Source: a virus. From it: a stretch of DNA of 36,028 bases. Shown one piece after another: positions 25,421 through 32,005 of the stretch. The stretch spans positions 1 to 36,028 of the IMG/VR virus record IMGVR_UViG_3300008261_000066. One strand, written 5' to 3'. Positions within the stretch are counted from its first letter, which is position 1; every line of letters begins with the position of its first letter. Both the position numbers and the translations under genes were made by a program. The notes beneath the pieces are model-generated. The model was not told the DNA's origin, made no database searches, and was given only the letters and a program-made list of their open reading frames with translations.

Positions 25421-26080
25421 ATGGATAAAAATAGTTTAGCCAATATGTATGCTGATTGGATCGTTAAAAACTCCAATAAAAAAGGAACATCTGAGTTTAA
25501 CACTGTAGCTGATGCTTATAAAGAGACGCTACAATTAATAAGGGGAGGACCTTCAAATGATGAAAAAACTATTCCTAGCACTAGTGTTTCTAGTGTTGAT
25601 GACATCAGCAAAAAAACCGAACAAGAGGTTTCAAATGTAGAACCTACAAAGGTTAGTATGTTAGGGAAGTTACCTAAGTTTATTTCTGATGCTAATGCGG
25701 GTGAGGTTGACAAGAACCTTATGCCTAAATTAAAGAAACAAGAAACAGGTAATAGACATATTGATCCAACAACAATGCAATTGATTAAATCTTCTAAAGG
25801 AGCTGAGGGAGTTACTCAAGTAATGCCTGCTACTGGTATAGATCCAGGGTATGGAGTTAAACCTTTACAGAATAACTCTGAACAAGAGTTTACTCGTTTC
25901 TCTACAGACTATATTAAAGCTATGTTAAAAGAGTTTGATGGTGATACAGAGAAGGCTTTAGCGGCTTATAATTGGGGACCTGTAGTACTTAAGGCTCATA
26001 TTAAGAAGCATGGAGATAAATGGAAAGAGAAGCTACCTAGTGAAACAAAGAACTATGTAGCCTCTATTATGGGGAACTAG
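25421..26080 (+). CDS. lytic transglycosylase (SLT-type), virion-associated
   Basis: Protein of 219 residues. The first 95 residues are low-complexity and charged. The C-terminal domain shows the SLT pattern: QETGNRH with catalytic Glu108, GAEGVTQVMPATG at 127-139, and AAYNWGP at 181-187. It would cut the glycan strand locally to let the ejection tube cross the peptidoglycan. In T7 the domain is the N-terminus of gp16; here it is its own gene, directly after the gp15-like gene (stop and ATG adjacent). It has no signal peptide, consistent with delivery in the virion. Its stop overlaps the stop of the SLOG gene on the other strand. Confidence 0.85.
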   Translation: MDKNSLANMYADWIVKNSNKKGTSEFNTVADAYKETLQLIRGGPSNDEKTIPSTSVSSVDDISKKTEQEVSNVEPTKVSMLGKLPKFISDANAGEVDKNLMPKLKKQETGNRHIDPTTMQLIKSSKGAEGVTQVMPATGIDPGYGVKPLQNNSEQEFTRFSTDYIKAMLKEFDGDTEKALAAYNWGPVVLKAHIKKHGDKWKEKLPSETKNYVASIMGN

Positions 26081-26448
26081 ATAGATTTAATTACCATTAC
26101 TGGTATACCTCTCTTTTGAGAGTACTTAATCGAGTACTCTGTTCCCTTACTCTTCCCGTCCCAAATAGCTAAGACTTTATCAGCATTGTCTATGATCTGT
26201 TTAGACCTAATGAAGAAGTATTTACTACTAAATTCTGCACTAGGATCTAACAAATGGTATGGCAAAAACTCTATGAAGTCATATCCATGAGTCTTTGCAT
26301 ACTCTTTTGATATCTGATCAACTCCTTTAGCCCCACCTGAGATAAATACAGGGGTTCCTACGACCTGTTCTTTAATAAACTTGTCTATAATAGGAATGAC
26401 TATCTCAGGTTTATCGAGACTTCTACTACCTACAATGCAAATTTTCAT
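26077..26448 (-). CDS. SLOG-fold protein (YspA/DprA-like Rossmann domain)
   Basis: Protein of 123 residues with CIVGSRSLD at 4-12, the glycine-rich ISGGAKGVDQISKEYA at 36-51, and AIWDGKSKGTEYSIKYS near 93-109, the standard pattern of the SLOG superfamily (DUF2493/YspA group). These domains bind nucleotides, nucleotide-derived ligands or DNA. It is a single domain with no added catalytic part. It is the last gene of the ribonucleotide reductase unit and its ATG overlaps the stop of the 42-residue gene (ATGA). A role in nucleotide sensing or salvage is possible; not proven. Confidence 0.75.
   Translation of the reverse strand: MKICIVGSRSLDKPEIVIPIIDKFIKEQVVGTPVFISGGAKGVDQISKEYAKTHGYDFIEFLPYHLLDPSAEFSSKYFFIRSKQIIDNADKVLAIWDGKSKGTEYSIKYSQKRGIPVMVIKSI
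26092..26140. terminator. cluster of small hairpins at the arm convergence, possible terminator
   Basis: Four dyads in 49 bases: TACCA-TTAC-TGGTA (26092-26105), GGTATACC (26102-26109), CTCTC-TTTT-GAGAG (26109-26122) and AGAGTACT-N6-AGTACTCT (26119-26140). Neighbouring dyads overlap, so they are alternative folds. All are inside the 3' end of the SLOG gene, just past the plus-strand arm's last stop. No good U tract follows on either strand, so a classical terminator is uncertain. Confidence 0.35.
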
Positions 26449-26573
26449 TGCTTCTCTAAAGAGAATTGTAACCTTAGAATGAGTAAGTCAATGAGGAAAT
26501 AACTAAAGTATTCATCTTCTACATACTCAAATCCTACGTTTAAACCTGTAATAAATTCCATATCAAATAACAT
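26445..26573 (-). CDS. small acidic/hydrophobic protein (42 aa)
   Basis: Forty-two-residue ORF: MLFDMEFITGLNVGFEYVED, then a hydrophobic end FSYFLIDLLILRLQF. The F-I-T-G-(L/F)-N-V-G-F-E start is a pattern I have seen in small phage proteins. A strong AAGGAG lies just before the ATG. The stop overlaps the SLOG start by 4 bases. The C-terminus may be a short membrane-associated helix, although interspersed charges argue against a full membrane span. Function unknown. Confidence 0.65.
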   Translation of the reverse strand: MLFDMEFITGLNVGFEYVEDEYFSYFLIDLLILRLQFSLEKQ

Positions 26574-26582
26574 AATATCTCC

Positions 26583-28457
26583 TTAAATTTCACAAGAACC
26601 AGCAGTACATGCTAGTGTTTGTTGGCCTGTTGTATTATCTTCTACTTCTAAGAAGTCTGCCCAATCTATACGACTAGGAGTCTTAGCAAGAAGTTCCTTG
26701 TATTGCTCTTCAGTACAATCTTCGTAAGGAGCTTGTTGATATGTATGATTAGAATGTGGTAAGAAAGATACACCACTAATCTCATCAAAATGTTTCCATA
26801 CCCAAGCACCTACTTCAGGCCACTCTTCATCCTTAACTGAGATAGTTACAGATGGTTTATGCTCACACCAATGACGCTGATATACTAACCATATTTCTAA
26901 TTGCTCTATAGCAGTCTTATCGTTCCTAAGGATAGCACCTTTAGGGGCTTTCATAGGGAAACTAAATACTGCAGTACTGTCAGGACGGAATACTTCATCC
27001 TCTACTGTGACTCCCATTGCCTTGAGGTAATCGTAGATCGGATCCTTTTTATCCATGCGTATGCGTCTAGTATAAAAGTCGTTGTGACGAGCGTGGATAC
27101 CACTAGCGGAATCAACCAACTGTGACACAGTACCTGAAGGTTTAACGCAAGTAATAGAAGCAGAAGGTGCGATATCAAATTTCTTCGCATATTCCTCATT
27201 TGTTGACCTAGCGACATCTCTTAATTCCTCTAATAGTTTAGGATCAGGGTTATTAGTAATCTTAGCATCCATGATGCCAGTTAAACTAACTCCTAAGAGT
27301 CTTTCGTCAGAAGTATTCTTAACCCAATCACTAGATAAGAATTGAAAATTAGTTAAGGTTGACTGGATAGTTCCGAGAATTGTCGCAAGTCTGACCTTAC
27401 GCTTAAGGGTATCTCTGGTATCGTTTGCCCGTACAACCACTTCCGTAAGATTGCAGAATTGTTTATCACGAAGGATAATCTCTGAGCATGGATTGGTTCC
27501 GTAGCTGAGAGTCGGATCGCGTCTTCCCCACTTATTTGCTTGATTCTGAGCAGCAACACGATTAAAGATTCCTCGTTCACCTGATTTTGACTTAACCAAA
27601 CTGAGCCACTCTTCCATGAAAGTTTCGCTATCGGGTTTTTCTGTATAGGCGACAGAGTTATTGGCAAGTCCTCTATGTGAATTATCATTGTACCATGCTC
27701 CTGTTTTAGCATCTCTCATACGTTTATCAGTAAGATTTGAGAGTGAAATAAGAGCAGAGCGTCTTACTCCTCCTACAACTACAATCTCACCTATCATACA
27801 CATAATATCGTGTACTTCAATTGAATTTAACTTACGACCCTTAGCCTTTTTAAATGACTCTACTACAAAGTCAAAGAGTTTCTTGAGTGGTTCAGGGCCA
27901 CTGGCACGACCTCCAAATACTTTAAGTCTTGCTCCCGCAGGTCTTACTTTAGAGAAGTCAAATGTAGGTATATCACCTTCCCATAAAGAAGATAAGAGTT
28001 TCTTAAAGGCTTTAGCCCACCCTAGTTTACTATCCTCAACAAAGATAACATCATCTACATATTTTAATTCAGAAGGTACTTCAGGAAGTTTGTCTATCTC
28101 TTGACGTTCACAAGAGAATCCAACTCCTGTTCCGTTCATGAGTATATATAAAGCTTCACTAAAAGCACGTTTATTATTAACAGCAAGATAGCTACAATTA
28201 TAAGCAGCGATATTATCTCTTTCACAGGCTTCCCCAGCAGTCATGAGTAAACGCATAGAAGGCATAACTTCTAGGTTTAAGACTGAGTTATGTAAGTCAG
28301 CCCACTCTGTTGTATCTAATTCAACTTTAGTTTTAAGATATTCAGTTAAACGGGTTACTGTTTCTTCCCAATTTTCTCTACGTTTCTTTTCAGGCATATA
28401 TCGAGCATACCTGCTCATTGCTATTACTTCTTGGTATACACTTGGTAAACTACTCAT
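26583..28457 (-). CDS. nrdJ: ribonucleotide reductase, class II, monomeric
   Basis: Protein of 624 residues from the ATG at 28457 (an ATG at 28466 is too close to the AGAGGA). It reduces ribonucleoside triphosphates to deoxy forms with adenosylcobalamin. Counting from the earlier ATG, all five functional cysteines of Lactobacillus leichmannii RTPR are in place: Cys91, Cys327 (NPCSE, thiyl site with Glu329), Cys338 (11 residues later, as in RTPR) and the C-terminal pair Cys620-Cys625 (CTAGSC). It is shorter than RTPR (739). It works without a small subunit. It lies in a minus-strand unit driven from 29101-29129. Confidence 0.95.
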   Translation of the reverse strand: MSSLPSVYQEVIAMSRYARYMPEKKRRENWEETVTRLTEYLKTKVELDTTEWADLHNSVLNLEVMPSMRLLMTAGEACERDNIAAYNCSYLAVNNKRAFSEALYILMNGTGVGFSCERQEIDKLPEVPSELKYVDDVIFVEDSKLGWAKAFKKLLSSLWEGDIPTFDFSKVRPAGARLKVFGGRASGPEPLKKLFDFVVESFKKAKGRKLNSIEVHDIMCMIGEIVVVGGVRRSALISLSNLTDKRMRDAKTGAWYNDNSHRGLANNSVAYTEKPDSETFMEEWLSLVKSKSGERGIFNRVAAQNQANKWGRRDPTLSYGTNPCSEIILRDKQFCNLTEVVVRANDTRDTLKRKVRLATILGTIQSTLTNFQFLSSDWVKNTSDERLLGVSLTGIMDAKITNNPDPKLLEELRDVARSTNEEYAKKFDIAPSASITCVKPSGTVSQLVDSASGIHARHNDFYTRRIRMDKKDPIYDYLKAMGVTVEDEVFRPDSTAVFSFPMKAPKGAILRNDKTAIEQLEIWLVYQRHWCEHKPSVTISVKDEEWPEVGAWVWKHFDEISGVSFLPHSNHTYQQAPYEDCTEEQYKELLAKTPSRIDWADFLEVEDNTTGQQTLACTAGSCEI

Positions 28458-28635
28458 AAGTATCATATTCCTCTAATTCGTTATCGGTTTCTTTTAGTAA
28501 TCTATCTAGATTCTCTTCAATTTTATCTTGAAACATATCTACCAACTCTTCACTAGTAATATTTAAGAGTTCTAATAGAGTCGTTTCATCAAATTTCTTG
28601 AGATCTTCGCAGAGTTCTTGGAAAGTACGTTGCAT
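28450..28635 (-). CDS. small acidic helical protein
   Basis: Protein of 61 residues, Glu-, Asp- and Leu-rich, helical along its length (FQELCEDLKKFDETTLLELL, ITSEELVDMFQDKIEENLDR). No known domain beyond a general similarity to small phage proteins beside DUF3310. It may pair with one of its neighbours through the amphipathic helices. It overlaps the reductase start by 8 bases (17 if the earlier ATG is used), so the two are likely translated in sequence. Confidence 0.6.
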   Translation of the reverse strand: MQRTFQELCEDLKKFDETTLLELLNITSEELVDMFQDKIEENLDRLLKETDNELEEYDTYE

Positions 28636-28637
28636 TG

Positions 28638-28880
28638 TTAGCTTTCTGATGACCGACCATAGTGATCGCCATCGTTTCCGTTCTGTCCAATAGTATCAAC
28701 TTTATATACTTTTTGAACTTCACCAGTAGATTTATTTAATTCGTACTCTGTCATATCCTGTGTACTCAACTTCTGTTCCTTTATTCGTTTTCCAAAAATA
28801 CGATCCCAATTTTCTTGCCCCTCTTTTGAGAGAGTCTTTGATACTAGTCTCGCACCTGTTATTTCGTTCTGACTTGCCAC
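28638..28880 (-). CDS. small conserved protein, GTG start
   Basis: Protein of 80 residues beginning ASQNEITGARLVSKTLSKEG, with NWDRIFGKR after that: a recurrent small phage protein of unknown role. The GTG at 28880-28878 is preceded by an excellent AAGGAGG (7 bases away), which fixes the start and argues it is real. Its first 149 bases lie in another frame inside the 3' part of the DUF3310 gene. The C-terminal part is Gly-, Asn- and Ser-rich and likely disordered. Confidence 0.7.
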   Translation of the reverse strand: MASQNEITGARLVSKTLSKEGQENWDRIFGKRIKEQKLSTQDMTEYELNKSTGEVQKVYKVDTIGQNGNDGDHYGRSSES

Positions 28881-29079
28881 TTTCTACCTCCTTAAGCAGT
28901 TCCACATAGTGAATGACCTTATCTAAGTCATCCACTCCACCTTTATCACGCCATCTACTGATATATTTGATGATATTACCCTCAATATATGGTATATTAT
29001 TAGCCGTAATATATTGAATTGGTTGAATTTTAAAGCCTTTATAGTGCTGGCCACCAATTTGTTTATCTAATGCACTCAT
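28732..29079 (-). CDS. DUF3310 protein with overprinted C-terminal tail
   Basis: Protein of 115 residues. Residues 1-66 are a complete DUF3310 domain: QIGGQHYKGFKIQPIQYI, EGNIIKYISRWRDKGGVDDL, HYVELLKE, which in other phages is a small (about 70-80 aa) protein sometimes annotated as nucleotide kinase-like without firm proof. The remaining 45 residues coincide with the overlap with the next gene and are basic and unusual for the family. AAGGAG at 29088-29093 leads to the ATG. It is the first gene of the reductase unit, about 15 bases after the predicted transcription start. Confidence 0.8.
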   Translation of the reverse strand: MSALDKQIGGQHYKGFKIQPIQYITANNIPYIEGNIIKYISRWRDKGGVDDLDKVIHYVELLKEVESGKSERNNRCETSIKDSLKRGARKLGSYFWKTNKGTEVEYTGYDRVRIK

Positions 29080-29100
29080 TAAGTTATCTCCTTAGCTATT

Positions 29101-29129
29101 ATTATAACATTTTATTATATACTTGTCAA
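29101..29129 (-). promoter_or_regulatory. consensus sigma70 promoter of the reductase unit
   Basis: On the minus strand, TTGACA (29129-29124) and TATAAT (29106-29101) are both perfect and 17 bases apart, with an extended -10 TG. The expected start is near 29094, so the leader is about 15 bases and the ribosome site AAGGAG lies almost at its 5' end. A perfect 8-bp inverted repeat (arms 29106-29113 and 29132-29139) flanks the -35 element. Confidence 0.88.
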
Positions 29130-29482
29130 ACAAAATGTTCACGACTTATTAATAAAATCTCACATATTTCATCTGACATATCTTTGAACTTTTTTCTATG
29201 TTGATCATAATCTTTATGATGATTATAGTAAAAATACACATGTACCATCTCATGTAGCATAGTTTCAGCAATTTGGTAGAAGGTTTCGTTTAAGGTACTG
29301 ATTTGTATACGCATTGGTTCAGGAATAAATAGACCCATATAGTCTTCAGCGTCTGTTACCTCAAAAGTAATTTTACGACTAGGAGGCATACGTAACTCGT
29401 TGAATGGTGGAAGATCTTTAAAGCACTCGTATAGTTTACGAAGATACCTTTTATGTAGTATTGTTTTTTTAGAGACCACCAT
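29126..29482 (-). CDS. SprT-like zinc metallopeptidase domain protein
   Basis: Protein of 118 residues. TMLHEMVHVYFYYN at 74-87 holds the HExxH zinc motif (His77, Glu78, His81); a His at 95 in DQHRKKFKDM could be the third ligand, as in SprT. There is no C-terminal zinc ribbon. SprT/Spartan domains in cells remove DNA-crosslinked proteins, so a DNA-linked protease role is plausible. Its 3' end overlaps the -35 of the reductase promoter, and its start overlaps the preceding gene by 14 bases. Without the ribbon it may be a minimal form. Confidence 0.8.
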   Translation of the reverse strand: MVVSKKTILHKRYLRKLYECFKDLPPFNELRMPPSRKITFEVTDAEDYMGLFIPEPMRIQISTLNETFYQIAETMLHEMVHVYFYYNHHKDYDQHRKKFKDMSDEICEILLISREHFV

Positions 29483-29699
29483 GAGCCTCCGCTAACTTCT
29501 TAGCATCATACTTTTTAGTATTATTAACACGTTTAATGTTCTTTTCATCAGGAATCAATGGTATAATCTCTAGGTTATGTTGTTTATTCTTAAGGTCTTT
29601 AAGCCAACTAAGTTCAGTAGGCTCACTCATAAGTAAACCATACCAAACTAAATTACCTTTGCTATCAAACTCTTTAATTAGCCAGGCACTAGGTATCAT
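29469..29699 (-). CDS. hypothetical protein
   Basis: Protein of 76 residues: AWLIKEFDSKGNLVWYGLLM then TELSWLKDLKNKQHNLEIIPLIPDE. It looks like a small alpha/beta fold with a DSKGN...W turn, often found in short phage proteins, but I cannot name the family. It overlaps neighbouring genes by about 10 bases at both ends, so it belongs to the same co-translated series as the SprT-like gene. Function unknown. Confidence 0.6.
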   Translation of the reverse strand: MIPSAWLIKEFDSKGNLVWYGLLMSEPTELSWLKDLKNKQHNLEIIPLIPDEKNIKRVNNTKKYDAKKLAEAHGGL

Positions 29700-29919
29700 T
29701 TTTAAAATCCTCTTCTGTTAATACAGGTCTGTCTTTCTTTGCATCTGTAAGCATCATTTCTAACCTATTAATGATTTCTTCTTTGTTGTCACCCATAACC
29801 TCATCACGTTCGCAATAACCTCTTGGTTTACCATCATCATGATAATAAACCTCATTGAGTGTATAGTAAAATTCCCCTGTCCTAGGGCATTTACTTTTCA
29901 TGATTCTATAGTTCCACAT
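29689..29919 (-). CDS. small conserved hypothetical protein
   Basis: Protein of 76 residues starting MWNYRIMK, with YYTLNEVYYHDDGKPRGY and C-terminal EEIINRLEMMLTDA. The WNYRI...L.EVYYD..GKP pattern is widespread in small phage and bacterial proteins with no known role. Its start shares one base with the stop of the upstream exonuclease gene (29919), consistent with coupling. A small beta-rich domain is likely; nothing suggests an enzyme. Confidence 0.65.
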   Translation of the reverse strand: MWNYRIMKSKCPRTGEFYYTLNEVYYHDDGKPRGYCERDEVMGDNKEEIINRLEMMLTDAKKDRPVLTEEDFKNDT

Positions 29920-30665
29920 TATATATTTACCAACTTTTGAGAACCTTTTTCCTTAAGATTAGTACCATCTCTAAACCAATTACCACACGTACGGCATTGA
30001 TATCGTTGATATTTGCCTGTAGAAGTGAGGTTATAGCCTCTTTTCTGGAAAGATTTAGATGTACATGTAGGGCAACATAGTCCACTATTCTCAAGGACAT
30101 TATGATTAAGGTGATTCCTAATCCAAGGTTTAAAGCGTTCATAGACCTTTTCTAAAAGAATAACGTCATTCTTGTTATATTCTTCCATAAGTTTCCATGC
30201 TTTAGGGATACCTGCCATACACTGTACCCATAACTCATGGCCACTGTGTTCAGTTTTCTTACCTAAACCTAATGACTGGGCAACGTAATCTAGTTTGTTA
30301 GATACAAATCTAAATCTACCCTTGGCCACAGTCAATAAGTCTATTTCCTTAAATGGTGCTGGAGGAAACATATTATGTAATAAGAATTCTTTATTAAGAG
30401 AAGGGATGTCAAAACGTTTACCATTGTAATGGATAACAGCATCGGCTTCATCTAAGAGTTTATGGATACCCGCAAGCATCTTTTTATCTCCAGACTTCTT
30501 AACAGAATCAAACATCATCTTCTTATCACCAAGCCACTTAGCTGCATAACACATGACATACGAAGACTCTCGTAGTTGGTTAAGACCAATGTTCTGATCC
30601 CAAATACCCCATACGTGAGCCACGTTAGGTGCCATCTCTATATCTAATAAAAGAATCTTACTCAT
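29919..30665 (-). CDS. DEDD 3'-5' exonuclease fused to a C-terminal zinc ribbon
   Basis: Protein of 248 residues. ILLLDIEMAP gives Asp8 and Glu10, HYNGKRFDIPSL gives Asp86, and EEYNKNDVILL gives Tyr163 and Asp167, the four acidic residues and Tyr of DnaQ/RNase H-like exonucleases. Residues 198-227 hold CPTC and CRTC pairs in a transposase-type zinc ribbon (C-P-x-C ... Y-Q-C-x-x-C-G-x-W-F). I use the ATG at 30665 (MSKILLLDIE) over an upstream one at 30707 because the preceding small gene ends at 30667. Likely a DNA exonuclease in replication or host DNA breakdown. Confidence 0.8.
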   Translation of the reverse strand: MSKILLLDIEMAPNVAHVWGIWDQNIGLNQLRESSYVMCYAAKWLGDKKMMFDSVKKSGDKKMLAGIHKLLDEADAVIHYNGKRFDIPSLNKEFLLHNMFPPAPFKEIDLLTVAKGRFRFVSNKLDYVAQSLGLGKKTEHSGHELWVQCMAGIPKAWKLMEEYNKNDVILLEKVYERFKPWIRNHLNHNVLENSGLCCPTCTSKSFQKRGYNLTSTGKYQRYQCRTCGNWFRDGTNLKEKGSQKLVNI

Positions 30666-30666
30666 A

Positions 30667-30780
30667 TTATTGTACCTTTGTAGTAACTGCTTTCCATCTA
30701 GTTGCAAACAATATAAAGTTACGTCTATACTGTAAGAGTAAAGGGCTATTACCTTCTTTCAAATATCTTAACTGAATCAT
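30667..30780 (-). CDS. tiny protein (37 aa), MIQLRYLKEGNSPLLLQYR family
   Basis: Thirty-seven-residue ORF. Its first 19 residues match a short conserved block seen in several phage proteins that continue longer elsewhere; here the rest is different and stops early, so it may be a shortened member. The ATG overlaps the stop of the preceding gene (ATGA at 30777-30780), and the following exonuclease starts 2 bases after its stop. Function unknown. Confidence 0.55.
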   Translation of the reverse strand: MIQLRYLKEGNSPLLLQYRRNFILFATRWKAVTTKVQ

Positions 30781-30971
30781 TGAACACTTCCTCCTAGTTC
30801 TTTGTGTAGTTCAAACTCTTGTTCTGCTTGACCAAGGTTTACATTAATAATACCATGATGAATTAGATCTTTAATTGCATGATCCATCAGAAATGCTGCT
30901 TCTCCTGGATCTACATGGAAATCAAAATCATAACTCCCATCTTCATTTGCGACACAATTGCTTATAAGCAT
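30777..30971 (-). CDS. small conserved hypothetical protein
   Basis: Protein of 64 residues: DGSYDFDFHVDPGEAAFLMD, then HAIKDLIHHGIINV. The pattern DFDFHVDPxEAxFLxDxAIxxLIxxGI recurs in small proteins of T7-like phages, usually near endonuclease I. It is acidic, with no catalytic motif. It overlaps the endonuclease I gene by 29 bases and its stop shares 4 bases with the next start, so it is part of a tightly packed co-translated run. Confidence 0.65.
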   Translation of the reverse strand: MLISNCVANEDGSYDFDFHVDPGEAAFLMDHAIKDLIHHGIINVNLGQAEQEFELHKELGGSVQ

Positions 30972-31326
30972 TTAACCAATCCTTTCTAAAGTCTAGCCAT
31001 TCAAAACCATTGTCAGTGGCCCACATAGCATAGGTTGTTTTACTTCGTTTAGTTATCTTGTTATCAGGGTTCATGAATAAAAAGATAATACGGACAGTAG
31101 GATTAGAATCTCTAAACCAAACCATCTTCTTTCGTGTTTCTAAATCAAGCTTGCCTTTAGCTTCAATGAATACATTACTTCTTCCTGTTTTAAAGTCAGG
31201 AATATAAGTTCTTTCTACTTCAGGTTGTATGAATTTAAACCTTTGAGGTTCATACTTTACCGTTGGAAATTCTTTTTTTAATACTGACCATACCTTTTCT
31301 TCTAACTTACTCTTGAATGAGGGCAC
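30943..31326 (-). CDS. endonuclease I (Holliday junction resolvase)
   Basis: Protein of 127 residues, T7 gp3-like, which cuts branched DNA and helps degrade host DNA. From a GTG at 31326 (AAGGA 8 bases before it) the catalytic residues are Glu10, Asp44 (YIPDF), Glu55 and Lys57 (IEAKG), nearly the T7 spacing (E20, D55, E65, K67). KTTYAMWATDNGFEWLDF near the end is typical of the family. An ATG at 31350 would add eight residues without family support. It overlaps the exonuclease gene by 20 bases. Confidence 0.9.
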   Translation of the reverse strand: MPSFKSKLEEKVWSVLKKEFPTVKYEPQRFKFIQPEVERTYIPDFKTGRSNVFIEAKGKLDLETRKKMVWFRDSNPTVRIIFLFMNPDNKITKRSKTTYAMWATDNGFEWLDFRKDWLNAYKQLCRK

Positions 31327-32005
31327 TAAACCTATCCTTCCAGTTATCATCTAAGGATCTTAAAATCCATAACACACTTGCATTCATGATAAACTCATCA
31401 TCATTTCCATACAAATCTCTTACTTGGTTAAACATTTGGATATGGCTACTGCAATCAGCAAGTAACTTACTAGCTTTCTTCTCACCCAACCCTTCAATAC
31501 CTTTAACATTATCTGAAGTATCTCCTTTAAGACATTGTTTATAAAAGAGTCTTAGTCCTTCTAACTCTGTTTGTTCTATGAATGTATCAGGTCTAGTCCA
31601 ACCTTTACCATTAATTTCCCAGGAAAAATGTTTACCTGGTACTTGTAATAAGTCTTTATCTAAAGAACAAATAATTGTATCATCAGTTTGATAGATAGCT
31701 AAAGCATCATCAGCTTCAAGAGTTTCAGGTGCATACTCAGCACTTAATTTCTCAATACTATATTCTTGCAAATCTCTTAGATGCTTAGGTTTGGGTGCTA
31801 CTCTATTAGCTTTATACTCAGGGTATATTTGTTTTCTAAAATTATTAGGGCCAGTTAAGAATGCTCTATAACTGGTGGCTTGTGTCTTATTAAGAATGTT
31901 ATCTAGTAGTTCGTCTATTCTATATAAGGCAATGTTAAGATCATCATTCTCAGCACTAGCTGCACATCTATAACATAATAAGTCTTGATCAATAAGGGCT
32001 TGCAT
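31307..32005 (-). CDS. 5'-3' exonuclease (FEN-like, T7 gp6-type)
   Basis: Protein of 232 residues that should remove primers and chew DNA from 5' ends. Acidic residues line up as in this family: Asp6 (LIDQD), EADD at 97-100, DKD at 116-118, and GDTSDN at 161-166, followed by the helix-hairpin-helix GIEGLGEKKASKLL at 169-182. The size suits phage nucleases. It shares a base with the stop of the membrane protein gene upstream. Confidence 0.9.
   Translation of the reverse strand: MQALIDQDLLCYRCAASAENDDLNIALYRIDELLDNILNKTQATSYRAFLTGPNNFRKQIYPEYKANRVAPKPKHLRDLQEYSIEKLSAEYAPETLEADDALAIYQTDDTIICSLDKDLLQVPGKHFSWEINGKGWTRPDTFIEQTELEGLRLFYKQCLKGDTSDNVKGIEGLGEKKASKLLADCSSHIQMFNQVRDLYGNDDEFIMNASVLWILRSLDDNWKDRFSALIQE

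Noticed and set aside
27661-28104. 147-codon open frame on the plus strand
   Set aside because: It is antisense within the ribonucleotide reductase gene, whose frame has a full set of conserved residues; no ribosome site or domain.
30666-30707. ATG start at 30707 for the DEDD exonuclease
   Set aside because: It would read through a separate conserved 37-residue gene; MSKILLLDIE at 30665 is a natural start for this fold.
31327-31350. ATG start at 31350 for endonuclease I
   Set aside because: The GTG at 31326 has AAGGA at good spacing and gives the usual family N-terminus; the earlier start adds eight residues inside the exonuclease gene.
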